Shown: in pieces, positions 1 through 14,300 of the stretch | Position numbering within the stretch: position 1 is the first letter of the stretch | How the letters are laid out: every line of letters starts with the position of its first letter | Source: Lepiota brunneoincarnata | Lineage: Eukaryota > Basidiomycota > Agaricomycetes > Agaricales > Agaricaceae | Reading direction: 5' to 3' | Length of the DNA stretch: 64,000 bases | Assembly: GCA_023014365.1 (NCBI GenBank) | Contig: JAEBUN010000013.1 | Coordinates: 1,054,001-1,118,000, forward strand | The notes under the pieces: model-generated | Told to the model about the DNA's origin: nothing | What the model saw: the letters and a program-made list of their open reading frames with translations, nothing else | The model's database searches: none | Program-made: the position numbers and the translations under genes

Positions 1-2106
1 TGTGATGAAAGACGTCTGGAGTTGGGTATCAGAGACTAGTTGTCACCCAGGACTAACTCACGTAGCTCGGGCTTCGTGAGAAGAGGGAATTGAGATACCT
101 GGAGGTTGATCAGGCGTAGCATATGTAGGTTGTTAACGGGTATTGTGTGCTTTGATTCTTTCAGTGCTTTTCCATTCCCCGATGTTTCAGAATGTTATTT
201 TTCTTTTATCTACTGTGAACGTGGGGCGGGAATTGCAGAACTGCATTCGATTGGTTTCCTAAAACCCCCTAGTCTGCTACGCTTACGACAGCCAGAAAAT
301 AGAAACGTCTACATCGATTGCGTAAGAACACAAGGTTGGGTGGGCGTGTATTTAAGGTTTCATTCGGTAACATCCATCTATACAAACCGGAGATTAACCC
401 CTTTCCTGAAACCAAAACCCCGTTTCCTCTAAACTTTACTGCCTCGAGGTCTGGAAGCAGAGGAGGAGGCGAATAAGACTTGGTTAGTGGCATAGGCACG
501 TTATCCTGTATCGGAGCCGCTTAGCCGACGCCTGCTCAGTAGCAAGGTTCACAAGATTCCAGCGGGTCATCCCACATGTAAAAATATTGCTCGAAAAAAG
601 TACCCGTTGACGTGGGACGGTTGTGCCGGAGACCCTAGTCCTCATTTTTAGAACGACTCCAACCGGCGGTCGTGCAGAGAGGTCTAGCTATACATGTCAT
701 GCCCCCAGGTTTTCAGTTTGGGGGTGGATGTCCCGTTATCTACACTCCAAGTTCTGATGGTGTGGGCCGGGACGCTTCTACTTTGGCACCCAAACGGGAA
801 TCGAAGTGGCTTTTGAGCCGAATACACATTTCGCATGCTCGGTCGTGTTATCTATGAGAGATAAGCTGGGCTAGAGCGCGCTATCATTTTCGCAGCGATT
901 GGTGGCCTTATGGGAGTCGCTGTTTGTTTGTTCTTTTCAGGAGGTACTTCTGTATATTTGTTCACCACTGACATATGAAAATTTCCGAGCGCCCAGGATC
1001 CGAAGCATAAAGAAACGGCTCTAGCAGATCCGTTCAGAAGACATATCTACCGTAAGAAACTTTAAGCACTTTTTGTGTTTCGGTCTTGTGGCACAATATG
1101 ATCTGTATACTATCCGAGGCCTTCATCTAATATCGCACAATGACCTGAAGTCACCGAGTTCGACTGAAGCTTCTGGGTAAGAGAACTTTCAGTAGTCTGA
1201 TGGTCTCGATACTTCGGGTGCGCCAGGGGCTCCTGATGACGTATTGTTGTCAGGAGGAGTGGGAGCTGGGCTGCGCCAACCTTAAAATCCGCCAAAGACC
1301 TGTTTCTGTACACTTTCTTCTGGTGGAATGGTGAACTCGATGCCTTTAGCCTTGAAAATTTTTCATGGGCGGTTGATCGCCGCGATTAGTCGATAGTGAT
1401 GGGGAGAGGTGAGTGGGTTAGAGAAACTGCACATGCCCCTGTCAGCGGACCATCAAACAAAGGTTATGTTTTCTCACAAGCTTCTCGGCCTCCCGCTGAT
1501 GGTGAGAGGGATCTGGTATAGCAGTCAATTAATCGTATCCGCGGGGCTGAGATGGTTCTCCGATGACATGTAGCTCTGACAAATGGGGCGCAAGAAAAAC
1601 ATGAGGCTCGCAGGATTGATCGTCCTCAAAGATTATTATGACACGTCGATCAACGGATGAGAGCGTTAGATCTCGAGTACCCTTAGATCAGCGTGTGGGC
1701 CGAGAGGGTTCTTTGTGAGTACCTGATCGTGGGCGTGTGAGTTGGTAAGCGTGGGCATGTGTGGCCCTGCTGATGGAAAACGTCCATTCAGACAAAACTA
1801 CAAGTTTAATACTTGAGCGCTGAACATGAAAGGGCCCTTCCGCGAATTCTTGCAGCACCCGTTCGTGTCTCCGACTGCCTCTGCGGTCAAGGACTGCGGT
1901 GCCGTCCGGTGCGGAAGGAGAATACGACGATGCCTTTTATAGTTGCTTAGTCAGGAGACGCAAGGTCACGAGGGCCGAACAAAGAACTTGAGCCAGGTGG
2001 TTAGTCGCCGTAGAGCATATGTCTCGGTGTTAGTGTTGTGCGCGTGCTGGCATCCTCCGCCTCCTTTTCTCTCCAACCACCATCTTCCCCCCGCCCTCCC
2101 TGAGCC
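1..2106. other. No recognisable gene
   Basis: I see only short open frames on both strands with no family motif, no signal peptide worth defending and no consistent splice pattern. The last hundred bases before 2107 are pyrimidine-rich and may hold the promoter and 5' leader of the glucanase gene. No repeat or transposon end was recognised. Confidence 0.5.
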
Positions 2107-4854
2107 ATGGCAGCCCGCCCTTCCTCTGCCGCCTCCGAAACGCTGCTTGCAGCGGCCAACATTCCTTTACCAACAGACGCCAACTCATTGTTGGATCCTC
2201 CAAGAGCTTCTTACCTCGCTTCAGATGCGGCCTCATCTCCCCGCCAGTCAAATTACACCTCACCCGATGGTTCCTCGCCACTTCTTACAACTGTCGACAA
2301 AGAGGCTGCTGAATTTGGTCAGACGCCGCCAGCCAACGTCAGGAGTAGGAAACGCCCTTCGATATGGATAGCATATGCCCTCGTTGTCTTCGTCGTGGTC
2401 GTCCTCGCTGTCATTTTACCCGTATATTTTACTGTTATCAAGCCAAATCAAAGTGAAGCTTCCGCCTCGGCGTCCGGGAGCAATAATGGCAATGGATCCC
2501 AGGGCGGCACCCAGCCAGCCCCTCCTACCACTCCTGTCACAGGTGGTGATGGCTCAACAGTGACCACTGATGATGGCTCGACCTTCGTCTATAATAACAA
2601 GTTTGGAGGATTCTGTGAGTTACTTTTCTAGTCCTAGTTCTGCTCTAGGCTATCGAGCCCACGAGCTGCTTTAAACTTCCCCTCGTCTTTGCAATCGATG
2701 AGATGCGCTATCGAGTGCATATATGCGCCTTTTCCTACGTTGGTCCAATTTAGGCTGCTCATCTGAGCTAGTCTCATGGCCTGCGATCATTCCCATCATG
2801 ATCATCACATTGGGTTCTCACATTGCTAACTTTGATGTGCAATTAAGGGGTTTCTGATCCCAATGATTCTTTGAATAACAATGCTCAACCCAACTCATGG
2901 ACGCCACCTCTCAATCAAACTTGGAAATGGGACAAGGATCGTATTTATGGGTACGCATCCACTTTTTCGGGCTTTCGGGCTGGTCTGGCTTCAACTTACA
3001 TTCTGCTGTTATAGTGTTAACCTCGGTGGTTGGTTCGTGCTTGAACCGTTCATCTCCCCGGCCTTGTTCCAGAAATACCCTGGTGCGATTGACGAGTGGA
3101 GTATCTCTACTCTCATGGCGGCCGATACCCAGAGTGGCGGCCTGAACCAACTCGAAGAGCATTACAAAACGTTCATTGTCAGTTTTTTAATCAAGTCCAG
3201 TCGATGTGATTATCTGAGATATTTCATTTCTAGACCGAGAAGGATTTTGCAGACATCGCGGGTGCAGGACTCAACTGGATCAGAATACCTATTCCATTCT
3301 GGGCCATCGAGAAATGGGACCATGAGCCCTTCCTGGAAAAGACGTGCTGGAAGTATGTATAGTATTGCCTCACCTTCCCGGGCAAGCGCTCAGCCCTCCA
3401 CGCAGATATATTCTACGCGCCTTCCAATGGGCAAGGAAAGTATGGTTTACGCGTCAACCTTGATCTCCATACTATCCCTGGTTCACAGAACGGTCAGTTA
3501 AAACGTAGTCCACAATAGTTGCAGCTACTGATACCCTCCGTAGGCTATAACCACTCCGGTAAAGGTGGCCAAGTTAATTTCATGAACGGCGTCATGGGAT
3601 ACGCGAACGCTCAACGCGCCTTGGAATATATTCGGGTCATCACCGAGTTTATATCTCAACCCCAATACAAGGACGTGGTCGTCATGTTTGGTATTATGAA
3701 TGAAGCACAGCACACCGTCATAGGCAGGGAGGGACTCTCTAGCTTGTGAGTCGAGGCTTCGTTGTTTAACGCAGGTAGCTTGACACCAGGTATAGCTACC
3801 TCCAGGTTCATGAAATGATGCGCGGCATCGGCGGTATCGGTGAAGGGAATGGCCCTTGGATGAGTATCCATGATGGTTTCCAGGGCGTCGCCTCTTGGAG
3901 CGACTTTTTACGTGGATCAGACAGGATTGCTCTCGATACTCATCCGTACTTTGCTTTCGGTGGCGGGCCTGCCACGGATCCGATTGCTACAGGCTTTGGT
4001 ACAGAGGCTGGAGGGACTTGGCCCCGGGCAGCATGTAACCGTTGGGCAGTCTCGATGAACACTAGGTGCACCGATCCCCCGAATGACTCTTTCTATCTCC
4101 TGATGTTGTCATTTCAGTCGATCATCGTTCGGAGTCACCTACGCAGGGGAATTTAGCAACGGTTTCAACGATTGTGGCCTGTTCCTCAACGGCGTAAGTG
4201 ATCGCCACTCGTATGGTGGCGACTGCAGCTATTGGCAAGACGCGTCACTCTGGAATGGGACTGTCAAAGCAGGACTAAAACAATTTACGATGGCTAGTAT
4301 GGATGCTCTTGGCGACTGGTTCTTCTGGACCTGGAAGGTATGTGTCATGTATACCGCCTAGACTATCGTTTTGGTTTGAACTGTCATTCCAGATCGGCAA
4401 TTCCACTGCCGGACATGTCGAATCTCCCCTGTGGTCCTATTCACTGGGACTGGAAGAGGGTTGGATGCCACAGGATCCCCGAGAAGCCAGTGGGACTTGT
4501 GCCGCACTTGGTGTTGACGGACGCAGATTTGATGGGGTCTTCCAACCGTGGCAAACTGGCGGTTCAGGCGCCGGAACGATCCCCGCAGCATCCACCTCTC
4601 AATTCCCTTGGCCTCCCGTTTCAATCAATAGAGCCGGTGCACCTGTGACACAATTGCCTTCTTATACCCCTACCGCTAGTATCGTTTCACTTCCGCCTCC
4701 GACTCTGACAGCCGCAAGCACAAAGAGCGTTGACGCCGGTACAGGATGGTACAATACACAGGATACTGCCCCAGCGCCGACAACAATCGCAGGCTGTAAA
4801 TACCCTGATGCGTACGATGCGATCGACATTGCTGTTCCTCCTCAATGCTCATAA
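2107..4854 (+). CDS. GH5 exo-beta-1,3-glucanase (glucan 1,3-beta-glucosidase), type II membrane anchored
   Basis: Cell-wall or extracellular hydrolase predicted to remove glucose from beta-1,3-glucan ends. Read exons: 2107-2614, 2848-2950, 3015-3177, 3234-3352, 3406-3492, 3544-3745, 3790-4065, 4118-4337, 4393-4854. The first exon gives a Ser/Pro/Thr-rich cytosolic tail of about 78 residues, a basic stop (RSRKR) and one transmembrane segment (IAYALVVFVVVVLAVILPVY), then a Ser/Gly linker. The catalytic part shows NLGGWFVLEPFI, a GSQNG-YNHSGK loop, FGIMNEAQ carrying the family acid/base Glu, DTHPYFAF, and YAGEFSNGF carrying the nucleophile Glu, ending with a Pro/Thr-rich tail. This is the GH5 subfamily 9 pattern. 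Oddity: in the exon at 3406-3492 the frame jumps by one base between WARK and YGLRVNL (near 3435, in an A run), so the gene either carries a frameshift or the assembly has an extra base. Start chosen because it is the first ATG giving the anchored form. Confidence 0.9.
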
Positions 4855-7800
4855 CCAGAGCGTGGACAAAAGTCCTTTTACTCATACCCTCGTCACCCCT
4901 TACCCAAGCTCGTAACCTATAGGACTCTAATATTCTAGTGGACCAACGATTCTACGGACTTCCCCCAGACTATCTAGTATTTAGCGACAGACTTTTTCCG
5001 AGGTTGTTTTCTAACCCCTCTTGTGTATGGCAGGGCTTAAATGGATAGTTGGTCAATAAAGTCTATTTCTTTTTACACTCGGGAACCAGGTTAGACCGGT
5101 CGTCCTTGAGTTGTCCAGTGGTACCTTGCTTTAGGTAAACCCAGACCTTGAAACGCGAGGTACCAGGCACATGTCGAGCAACGGGCAAATCATGTCCTGC
5201 AGCTTAGAACATCCGCTGACGCGGAGAAATAGTTTTGCAGTTACCCAGCGCCTAGGGCAAGCATGGGCGTCAAGAAATCTCCTATGTGTCATCCAACGAC
5301 GACAACGGTTCCGTGCTCTGGACTCGTTTGAATGTAAGTCGTATACTAACGACGACTGGGAGAAAATGCGAGCTATGTGTCCTGATATTGTCCTTATTTT
5401 ATTTTATTTATTTGAACCTGGACACCTGACGGTGCCATGCTTGCTTTCTCAGTGCCTTAGGTCGCCGTCACCCGTCGGATGTTTCTATCATCAGATACCG
5501 TTACTCCGTGCATCGCGTGTTCTCGTGACGTTGGGATTCCCCGAGTTGTGGGAGATCAACGTTATCTACCCAAGACGGCAAGACGGGTGTGTGAGAGGTG
5601 TTTTTATCCCGGTGAGGCGGGGAACGGAGTAGGGGTATTTTGAAGGTGGGCGCTGGTAAGGGACGCTTGGTAAGGGGGGGGTTTTTTTTTTTTGGGTGAG
5701 CTCGGTATGTATTGGCGATACATATTTCTTTTTTTGGGTTGTGTTAGAGAGAGGAGGCAATAGGTTTGCCGATATTGAAGGATCGAGAAGGGTGATAGGT
5801 GGAGATGATCGACCTAAATGGATGTCTGTATTGCTTAGGGGCACCGCGCGACATACATCGGAACTGTAGTCCTCCGTCGAGATAGATGGTTGTTCTGTGA
5901 TGTAATGATTATAGCCTTTTGGGATGGGGGACCTGTGAGCTGTGGTGGGTTGAGTGAGTCCCTGTAGGGCTCGTCGTTAAGTTTGGGTGACAGGGTCGAT
6001 TTGGTGGAGCAGGACCGCCACGGGTGTCTTCATAGGCCGGACGCTGGGAGGCGGTGAAGAAGCGTTCAAACCATTGGCGGTTGGGGGGGGGGGGGGGTTG
6101 ATGTTTTGATTGGAGGGGACATCCGTGAAATGATGAGATGAGGGCCCCCAGGGGTTCTGTGCTCTGATTGTCTGCCTCTTTTGAGAAATTGTGATCGACG
6201 GATGAAGGGTTTGGTGTTGTTCCGGTTACCTGTTGGCCGGTTCTGGCGATAGAGGTGTTTGTTGGTGCGGGCGGTTGACCTCATGGGTTGCTACTGTTCT
6301 TGGAAGCCAAGGATAACTATGGAACAGAAGGCGCGGAACCATTAGCGCACAAGCCCGACGAGCATGGATTAACTTAAAATTAGGTCTGCGCTTGCCGGTG
6401 GTACTATATTCAGTCAGTTTTTTAGAAATCTGGCACCAACGCAAACCCCCCCCCCCCATCCCACCTCCCCGCCAATCAACTCACTTGCAACAAGACAGAC
6501 TTCTGCCGTCCCAGACTTCCGGATCGAGAACCCCTCATAAGACCAACCCTTCCTCCGTTGGTTTGACAGAACGGGGGAGACAACACACCAATTGCGGTGA
6601 TTGGTCGAGTCCCCCCCGATTTGTTCTGAGCGATGTGATAGGTTTGTCCCATAGGGTACTTGGGGTTCTTCTTTAATTCTCGATGATTGATTGATTAGAA
6701 CACATGCCCCCATTTGTTCCCTCCGGCAAACCTCGCTACCGTTGGCAAACATTGAGAAGCATATCTTTAGGTTCCTGTTCCCGGACGTTTGTAGTGGGGT
6801 TTTTATTATTATTGAACCCTCGGCAGATTGGCCCAAGCTAGGGTTGTAGTTGACAAGTACTGGGAAGCATTAGAGATATGTTAGTAGTTTAATATGTCAA
6901 ATAACTCCCAGGCCCCTATAAAACGACTATTGGGTTGTGATGGCATCACTCAAGCTTGGTCTCTCGGATCAGAGTGCCGACCGGGAACCCCCGGCAACCT
7001 CGTTTCCGCGAATTCTGGGGTTACAGGAGTGGGGGGAGGGCCATTATTCTTATTTTTCTCGTCCGGCAGTGCTTATTGTATATTTCTAATCCCAAAAGGG
7101 TGGTCTACGTGTTGTTAAGTTGCAGGGAAAGGAAAAAAAAAAAAGGAGAAATGAGTCGGGGACAAACACTTTCCTGAATTCGAGCGAGTCTTCTCGTTTA
7201 TGGTATTTACCCTGAGTAGTATCGTTATTTGTATTAAGTTCCAAGGCCCTCGGGTCCTCCCAGGATTAATGGCCGGATCTCGGTCCTCTCGAGAGGCCCC
7301 AAGCAGCTCCCAACGAATTTCTGTTCGAAATCTTCACATGATGAAGAGTGCTACTAAAGGAGCGGTAAATATAGGTGTGGCGTGGTCAATGAGAGGGGGG
7401 GGGGGGGGCGGGGAAGGTATTTCTATTGATATACATAACCTGCGTTATCATCGTGTGTCTGTCTATCCAGGAACTCTCGACTTTTTTTTTGCCAATGCCT
7501 CGCTACCGCCATGCACACCTCGAGAGCGCTCTTGCAGGTTTGGGACATGTGTGCTCCAACACGACTCCACCGGGCAAGGTGTGCCGACCGCCTATCCTCT
7601 GGGTTATTGTCCCTTTGAAACGAACAAGCAAAAGACGCTGGCCCCTAGCCTGGCATCGAGCAGGCTGGATCTATAGTTTCGAGGTGGGCTGAACAACGTT
7701 CTTCGCCCCCGTCGTGGATGGCGGCGAGGTCGAGCTGAAGCGAGGAGTAGAGAGCAAATTCCCATATTGACGAGCCCTGTGCCGTGATATCGGTAACTCA

Positions 7801-8217
7801 CGATGCCAAAATTGGACCCGCCTGACACTGATACCGGGTGGCGGTGCCATAAAGATGTGATCGGGATCGTGGATTGGATCTCCCACTTGACATATCCATT
7901 TTTGGACATGTCGTGCAAGTCCAAAGCCAAACGCCGCATCAAAAATATTTATTGGAATTATAGGCACATTTTTTCCACATTGACCGGGAGATCCTCTCGA
8001 GATCAGCCCGGAGCGATGATCTGCTGTTCTAGCTGACCTGGACAGCCTTAGCTTAGCTCCTCTGGGGCTGAGAGTTATCTCAAGCCCTTTTTCCGTGAAC
8101 CGAATAAGATCCCTCCAATGACGCCCTCGTAACCCACGGCGATCTTCCTTACCGGACTGTTCAGATATAAACACCAACCTGCCCGCTTCCTTCCAATCTC
8201 TTTGAAATCCCAAAAAC
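4855..8217. other. Long intergenic region with poly-G/poly-C tracts
   Basis: No gene recognised. The open frames, including one of 153 codons at 5171-5632, have no familiar motif. The stretch carries a G run followed by a T run near 5677-5692, 15 G at 6083-6097, 12 C at 6446-6457 and 14 G at 7395-7408. It probably includes the upstream control region of the TEA-domain gene, which starts at 8218. Confidence refers to the absence of a recognisable gene. Confidence 0.5.
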
Positions 8218-9907
8218 ATGCATTCCTCCTCGTCAACACACACCCGCCCTGAATCACCATCGTCGTCGTCGTCGTCGTCGTCATCATCCTCCTCAACGCC
8301 CACAGTCTCCGGCTTCAACTGTCCCTCCCTCGTAAACCCCAAGACTCAAGATGTCTTCCACTCCATCGTCAAGGGTCGCAAGAGCTGGAAGACCTTGAGA
8401 GGCGGAGAGGTCGTTTGGCCTCCCGAACTCGAGGCTGCACTAATTGAAGGTATGGGCATCATCACCTTATTCGCCACCCCCCCACTGACAAGGACGCTAA
8501 ATCCATTCCTCAGGACTTGAACGGTACACCCCCGACGATTCGAGGGAGACGCGCCTACTCGGCCGGTTCCCCATGCGGAACAGATTCATATCTGAGTACA
8601 TATACCAGAAGACTGGCAAGCGGAGGACTGCAAAGCAAGTCGGCAGCCGTCTTCAACAACTGCGTGATACGTGTGGAGGGAGACAACGTCAGTTTACACA
8701 CACACACACACACTATGGCCAAATGCAGGTGTACTGACTGATGTTTTTTACATCCAACCCCACCAGTCCTCAAGCTGTTGACCCCGTACCGTCCACAAAA
8801 CCGCTCGTCACGGCCTTTGTCTTCACTGAACCTGACCAAGGACAGTGAACCTTTGACTGCTACCAACGTCGCCGCATCCAGACAGTGCGACAGCGACTCT
8901 AATAGTGATGTGTCCGCCCCCGCCACACCCACTGAAGCTCACGCCACGCTTCAAAATCTTTTGTACCGCGGTGTCGGAGGTCTCGGGCGCGATGATGAGC
9001 CCCGCAACATTGTTTACATCGACCTCTTGCCATCAGACGCAACAACAACAACAACACCTACCAACTCGGATGCTGTACCCACCCTGCCCCCAGTCCCCTC
9101 CATCCCAGACCACAATTGCATACGAGCATCCCAGAGTCCTCGACGCATATGTGATATCGATCCAACTGTGACCCTTCTGGCACCCTCATCGATGACAGCA
9201 AAGAGCCATTTCATCGTTCGATCACGAGTGGGCGTCGTCCATTCAGAAGTAACCACCATGACCCCCGTCGGTCCCGCTCCCAAAGGAACTCAAGGTGGAA
9301 TGCTCTATAGCACAAGCCTTGTCCCCAGCTTTTGGCATGAACTGTGTCGGAGTCCAGGTAAGCCATGCTAGTCATAGTTGCATCATCAGAGCCCCTCATG
9401 GATATCCGCCGCCCTAGATCCTACTCAGTACACTATTATCCAACGCGTTACACAAGAACCACATCACGACATCACTTGCCCTCTCTTCTCCGCCGCATAT
9501 AAATTTACCTTTCCCTTTCTAACCGGCCAACACACCAAACCGTCTGTTATTCCGGATTGTTTTCCCTCCAGCAATCCCGCCATCCAAGGCAGCCCGAACA
9601 TCGGCCTCGGGTTAGATGACCTACTAACCTTCGACCCTGATATTCTCAACGACCTCATTGCTTTCGAGGACAAGTCCATGGACCTATACGGCTTCGATGC
9701 TTGCTTGACCGCGGATTGGAGAATATATTCCCCCGCTACCTCTGCCACGAGTGAATCCCTCTCGGACATGAACCTGATCGAGGATGGGCTTATGACCCCT
9801 AGTTCATGCTTCTCTGAGATTCCAGTTATCGTTAGTCTCCCCCTTCACGTATCTTGTGTCAGGTCCAAAAACATGACTGACGCCTCTTGTTTTGACAGGC
9901 CCTCTAG
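8218..9907 (+). CDS. TEA/ATTS-domain transcription factor
   Basis: Predicted nuclear DNA-binding regulator of the TEAD/TEC1/AbaA family. Exons read as 8218-8449, 8514-8687, 8767-9357, 9418-9830, 9899-9907, giving about 472 residues; all splice phases agree. The N-terminus has a serine run (about residues 14-26) from a (TCG)n tract. The TEA domain spans roughly residues 55-135: it begins with VWPPELEAALIEGLERY, contains RFPMRNRFISEYIYQKTGKR and ends with QVGSRLQQLRDTC, which is the helix-3 recognition region of the family. The remainder is low-complexity with an acidic C-terminal stretch (LDDLLTFDPDILNDLI) that could activate transcription. Intron 2 contains a (CA)n repeat at about 8695-8712. 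In ascomycetes this family controls conidiation or filamentous growth; the target here is unknown. Final exon encodes only two residues before the stop, so the end is the weakest part of the model. Confidence 0.88.
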
Positions 9908-11379
9908 CTGTAAAACAAAAAAAGTAATTCGTATCATGATCTGTACTGCCACATATACCCGACTCGCATTTCCCCCTCCCCCTTGTCCTCCCTAAGTTAA
10001 TGGTGAGTATCCGGCTACTTTTTGTTTTGTGCCTATTCCCGAAGACTCACCTCGTGTTATTATAGTTATTATATTTTAGCCTATTGATCAATCGCACTGT
10101 TGTTTCCGGTCCCAACCCTCAGCCACCATATCACCACTTGTTCTTCCGTTTTATCTATTGTTGTTTGTTGCATTATGTGAGATAGCCCCTGTCCCACTGT
10201 TCTTTTTTAGCATTCTATTCGCCTTGGTGCTCGAGTAGAAAACATCGTGTACAAATGCAACGTCATATTTCATCGCAGCTGATTAGGCACATGGGATATC
10301 AGACCTTTGTAAGAGAGAGAAACTCTTGAGCTCCACATGATCTCCGAGCGTCGTCGGTTCCCCCCTCCCTCCCTTCTTTTCCCTACCCTTACTTTACCGC
10401 TGCTGGCATTCATCGCGTCATCCTCTACCTCATACACCATTCTCTAGAACAATAAAATGAATAAGGCTTATCAGCGCGGGGGCAATGGAGTCGTAAAAAA
10501 AGCCCAGCCCATCATAAAGTGGCCCCACACGTGGCCCACGCACTAGCATATACTTGGTGGTTGTATCCACCCACCATCCACCTTCCCTCTCCCTACTTAC
10601 AAGGGGCACGCTCTTTTTCAACAAAGAAGGGGTTGCTTCTATCCTCGGGACCCCCTTCCCTTTCGTCATGATCAGCGAGAGTGCCGAATCCGCTCATCGG
10701 TCTCTCCGGCTTCCCCCACCCCCACCCCACCCCCACGTTTCTCATCTACTACATACTCCATGCTATCACTATCCACAATTAGTGACTTCGACCCCAATAA
10801 TTCTAAAGAAGCTCTTGTACTCCCCCCCCGTCCTTCTAGTTTTGATTTCGCCCTTGAAGCAAGACGCCTCTGTCCAGAGTCGCCACAAATGAGGCCCAAT
10901 GCCAATCAACCATTTTATGATTTGACATCCAGGGCGCCGATACCTGAACTGTAATAATCGCATTACTTACTACTCATGTGCGTAGGGTCAGGAGCGGGAG
11001 GTCTCATGCAAGTGTGACTGACTGACTGACTCCACCTGCCTTCCCTCCCCCCCCCCGGCAAAAGTTGACCCGATGCTGCAAAGTTTACGAAACATCGGCG
11101 GCGTGGGGGGGAGGGGAACCTCTTCTAGTCGTCGAAGTTTAGGGGGCTTTTAGACCGAGGAGTCAAAACCTTCTTGCCTTCTGCCGCCACCTTTAATGTA
11201 GAGCTAGCGCCACAGCTGGGCGCGTGACAGCCGCGTGCAAATTCACCCTTTTGTGATTTATAACGGTTTCAAAAGGTCTCGAGCCACACGGGGAGCGGGA
11301 AACAGAACCAACAGATACAGTTTACATGTTCACAAGAACCCATCCCATGGAATAATCCATTACGAAATCCATCCTCACC
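9908..11379. other. Convergent intergenic region
   Basis: Lies between the ends of the TEA gene (+) and the ceramidase gene (-). It is pyrimidine-rich, has a short (GACT)n run near 11017-11031, and shows no coding exon I can support. It should contain both 3' UTRs. Confidence 0.5.
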
Positions 11380-14300
11380 TCAAGCAACCGTAAAGGTACC
11401 CGAAGCGCCTATGAACGAGGAGATGGAACCAATGAGTGGTTTAGATTCTCCGAAATATCTGATGCGGTAAGATCCGGCTAAGAAGATCCCACCGTGAGCG
11501 CAATTAGGTCATGGGTAAGAACGAGATCATTTACCAGGGGTACCACTCTCGATTGCCCTCCACGTTCATTAATTTCAGCACCCATTCAAGGGACCTAGCC
11601 TATGCAAACGGATCTCACCAGGTTATATCCACATTACTCGTACCCGTTATCTAGCAAGAGCAGAGTGATTAGTAAAGGGTGACCCGTAAAAGCCCCAGAG
11701 CCTTGGCGCGAAACCCCGCCCACATACCGTGTTCGTCCTGGTCCAGCGGTAGATGGTTGAAGGGTGAGAGTCTGTTCGGACAACCTTGAACTGGTTTCCG
11801 ACAATCTGTTCGACCGTCAAGAATGTTCCTTCGAGGCGAAGATTGTTCTGAATAGCTACCATTTGAGCCTCCAGAGGGAAAAGGGTTTAGACAACGATCA
11901 CTCACCCGAGGGTTGGCGCCAACGAATTGAACATGGACAGTGTCACCTGCACGATATGGGGTCGAGTTTACATTGGCTAGAACCGAACCGAAGCTCTTTC
12001 CAAGGGGAGCTGAATCGAAGACAACGGGAGTCTTTAGAATTGGAAGAATAGAGTCAAATGACAAGATCCCCGTTGGATACAGACACCTGACCGACCTGCA
12101 AGGAGATGGCTTTAGAAGTCTGTTGGGCGGGTGGCGCATCGGAAGGGGGGGTGCCAGATGCGTTGTCGGCTAGGAACGAGACCATACTAGAATATTTTTC
12201 GATGTATGCATCGAGAGTCCCTATACAAAGTAATTTCAACATTTTTCATACCAAGCCCAGTTGCTAACGGGAGGAGGGCCCCCAAGGGAAGCACTTACAT
12301 GGCCCGAAAATCGTGCTGGCCCCTTCATAACGCTGTACTGCATACTCCTCTCGGGTAGTCACATAATGAGCATAGGTATTGGCAGGCCCTGCGATAACGA
12401 CGTAGGCATTCGTGCCAAGAACTCCCGAAGAAATGAGCTTGGCCCGGAGAGCTTCTCTGGAATGCAAGAGCGCATAATCATAACAGTAGCGTAAGTGGAA
12501 AGCAGGTGATGATTTTCATTTGCCATGGGAATGAAGGTTTAAGGGGTCATTCAGTAAGCTTTCGCCAAAAGAGGAAAGTAGACCCCACCTCATTCTCCTT
12601 CCCGCCATTGTGGTCAATTCGCCTTATCATCGACAATGTTCAGCAAGCGCGCCGCCAGCGCCTTTGATATCGGGACGCTCACCGGGCATAACCAACATTA
12701 CTGTGGGACACCATTAGTAGCTTGTCAATCAAACTGGATAGACGGGGGGACCACCACCCTCTTACGAGAGTGGGACCGTCCTAGGAGGTCATTTGACAAC
12801 TCTTACCAAAGTTACCAACACGGAGCATCTGGACATCGACGGTACTTGGCGACCATTCGTAAGGAGTATGCGCGAATCCCTGTCAATTCGGAATGGGAGC
12901 AGTAAGTGCCGAAGAAGCCGATTAGCGCTGGTTGATGAAATCTGTCTAAAAGACATACTGTGTTAAGTAAAATGGGTTTGGGGCTCTGACAAGCCTTCTG
13001 TGCGTCGGAGGGGAAAGGGGTGATTGCACCTGGTAACCAAGAGAAGTTTATCTTAGCCCGCTGGTCAACCACTGCGTTCTAGTGGACGTACCCTTCACAA
13101 GCTCCCAGAACGGGTTTCTAGTTCGGAGAAGAGAGAAGACCGGCAACCAATTAGACCTGTTCCTGTTAAATTACTATAATCTGAAACACACTGTGATGTG
13201 GAATTATCGCCTTGGACGAAATCAAAAGCACCTGGACCATCACTGTTTATTGGAACGTTAAGAGTCCAATCAAAGGTAAGGTATGTCTTTCATTACTTAC
13301 GTTGTGCCACCCGCGAACGAAAAGCCTTGATGAAAATGTTAATCTCGTAGGAACCAATGAGCGACTTGAAGCGTACCCAGGGCAGCGGGACACGTCGATA
13401 CTGAAGTCCCATTTGGAAGCGCAAAGGTGTGGGAAGCCCTAGATAATATCGAGTTAATTGGTGATAAAAATAAGCACATAACGGGGCCACAAGCCCGTCG
13501 GGGACGCCGACGACCCACATATTAACGTATGCGTGAACACTCTTGACTGTGCCAGACACAGGTGACAGCGCTCCGTCCATGATCCTTCTGGCGCCTTGGA
13601 ATTGGGAGTCGCCAATAATGCGGTTACTCTCAAAATCGGAGGCTCGGAAGCCGGGGCCACTGAAGTAGTTTCGTATATGTCAGTATTCCTCCCCGAATGT
13701 GCAGCCACATACCGGCCATGACAGTCTTGCACCGTTCCACCACACGTCGCGTGCACAGGGTCACAAGCTTGGCCGTCCCACTCCTCGCCAGGACTCTCGC
13801 AAAATGCGCCCAGCCTGGTAGAATCCCATCATTAATGTGACATTTTCCTGATCATCAAACCCGCTAACGTATTTGGGCTGGTATCTCCAACATTGGCTTT
13901 TTCCATGATCAATATACAGATGCGGTCGGGGCCCATCACCAGACTAGAACTCACATTGAGTGAAACCAGCGATAAAAGTTGTATTTCCTGGCATAGCGGC
14001 GGGCTCAGCAAAGGCTAAGGGACAGCAAGATCAGTCTTGTTTCGACCTTCGACATCCTCGAATACCTTCGTAGAGATACGCAGCCATTCCTTTGTTGTCA
14101 CTACTAACTAGGGTGTTGTTCTGGTCAACATGATCTTTCAGCGGATCTAGTAAGCCACCAATAAGCCATAAACCCATACTTCATATAGACTGGTTCCATG
14201 AACGGCGAAGAAACTCAAGAATCCTCGGGCCTTGCCAGTGTTGTCGTCGAATCGCAATAATGTCATATCTTTGTCCTGATCGAATTGGTAGCGGGCCCGT

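Noticed and set aside
1943..2371. 142-codon open frame overlapping the start of the GH5 gene
   Set aside because: Out-of-frame shadow of the glucanase N-terminus, Pro-rich and with no motif.
5171..5632. 153-codon plus-strand frame
   Set aside because: No domain, no signal peptide, no splice support; composition like the surrounding intergenic DNA.
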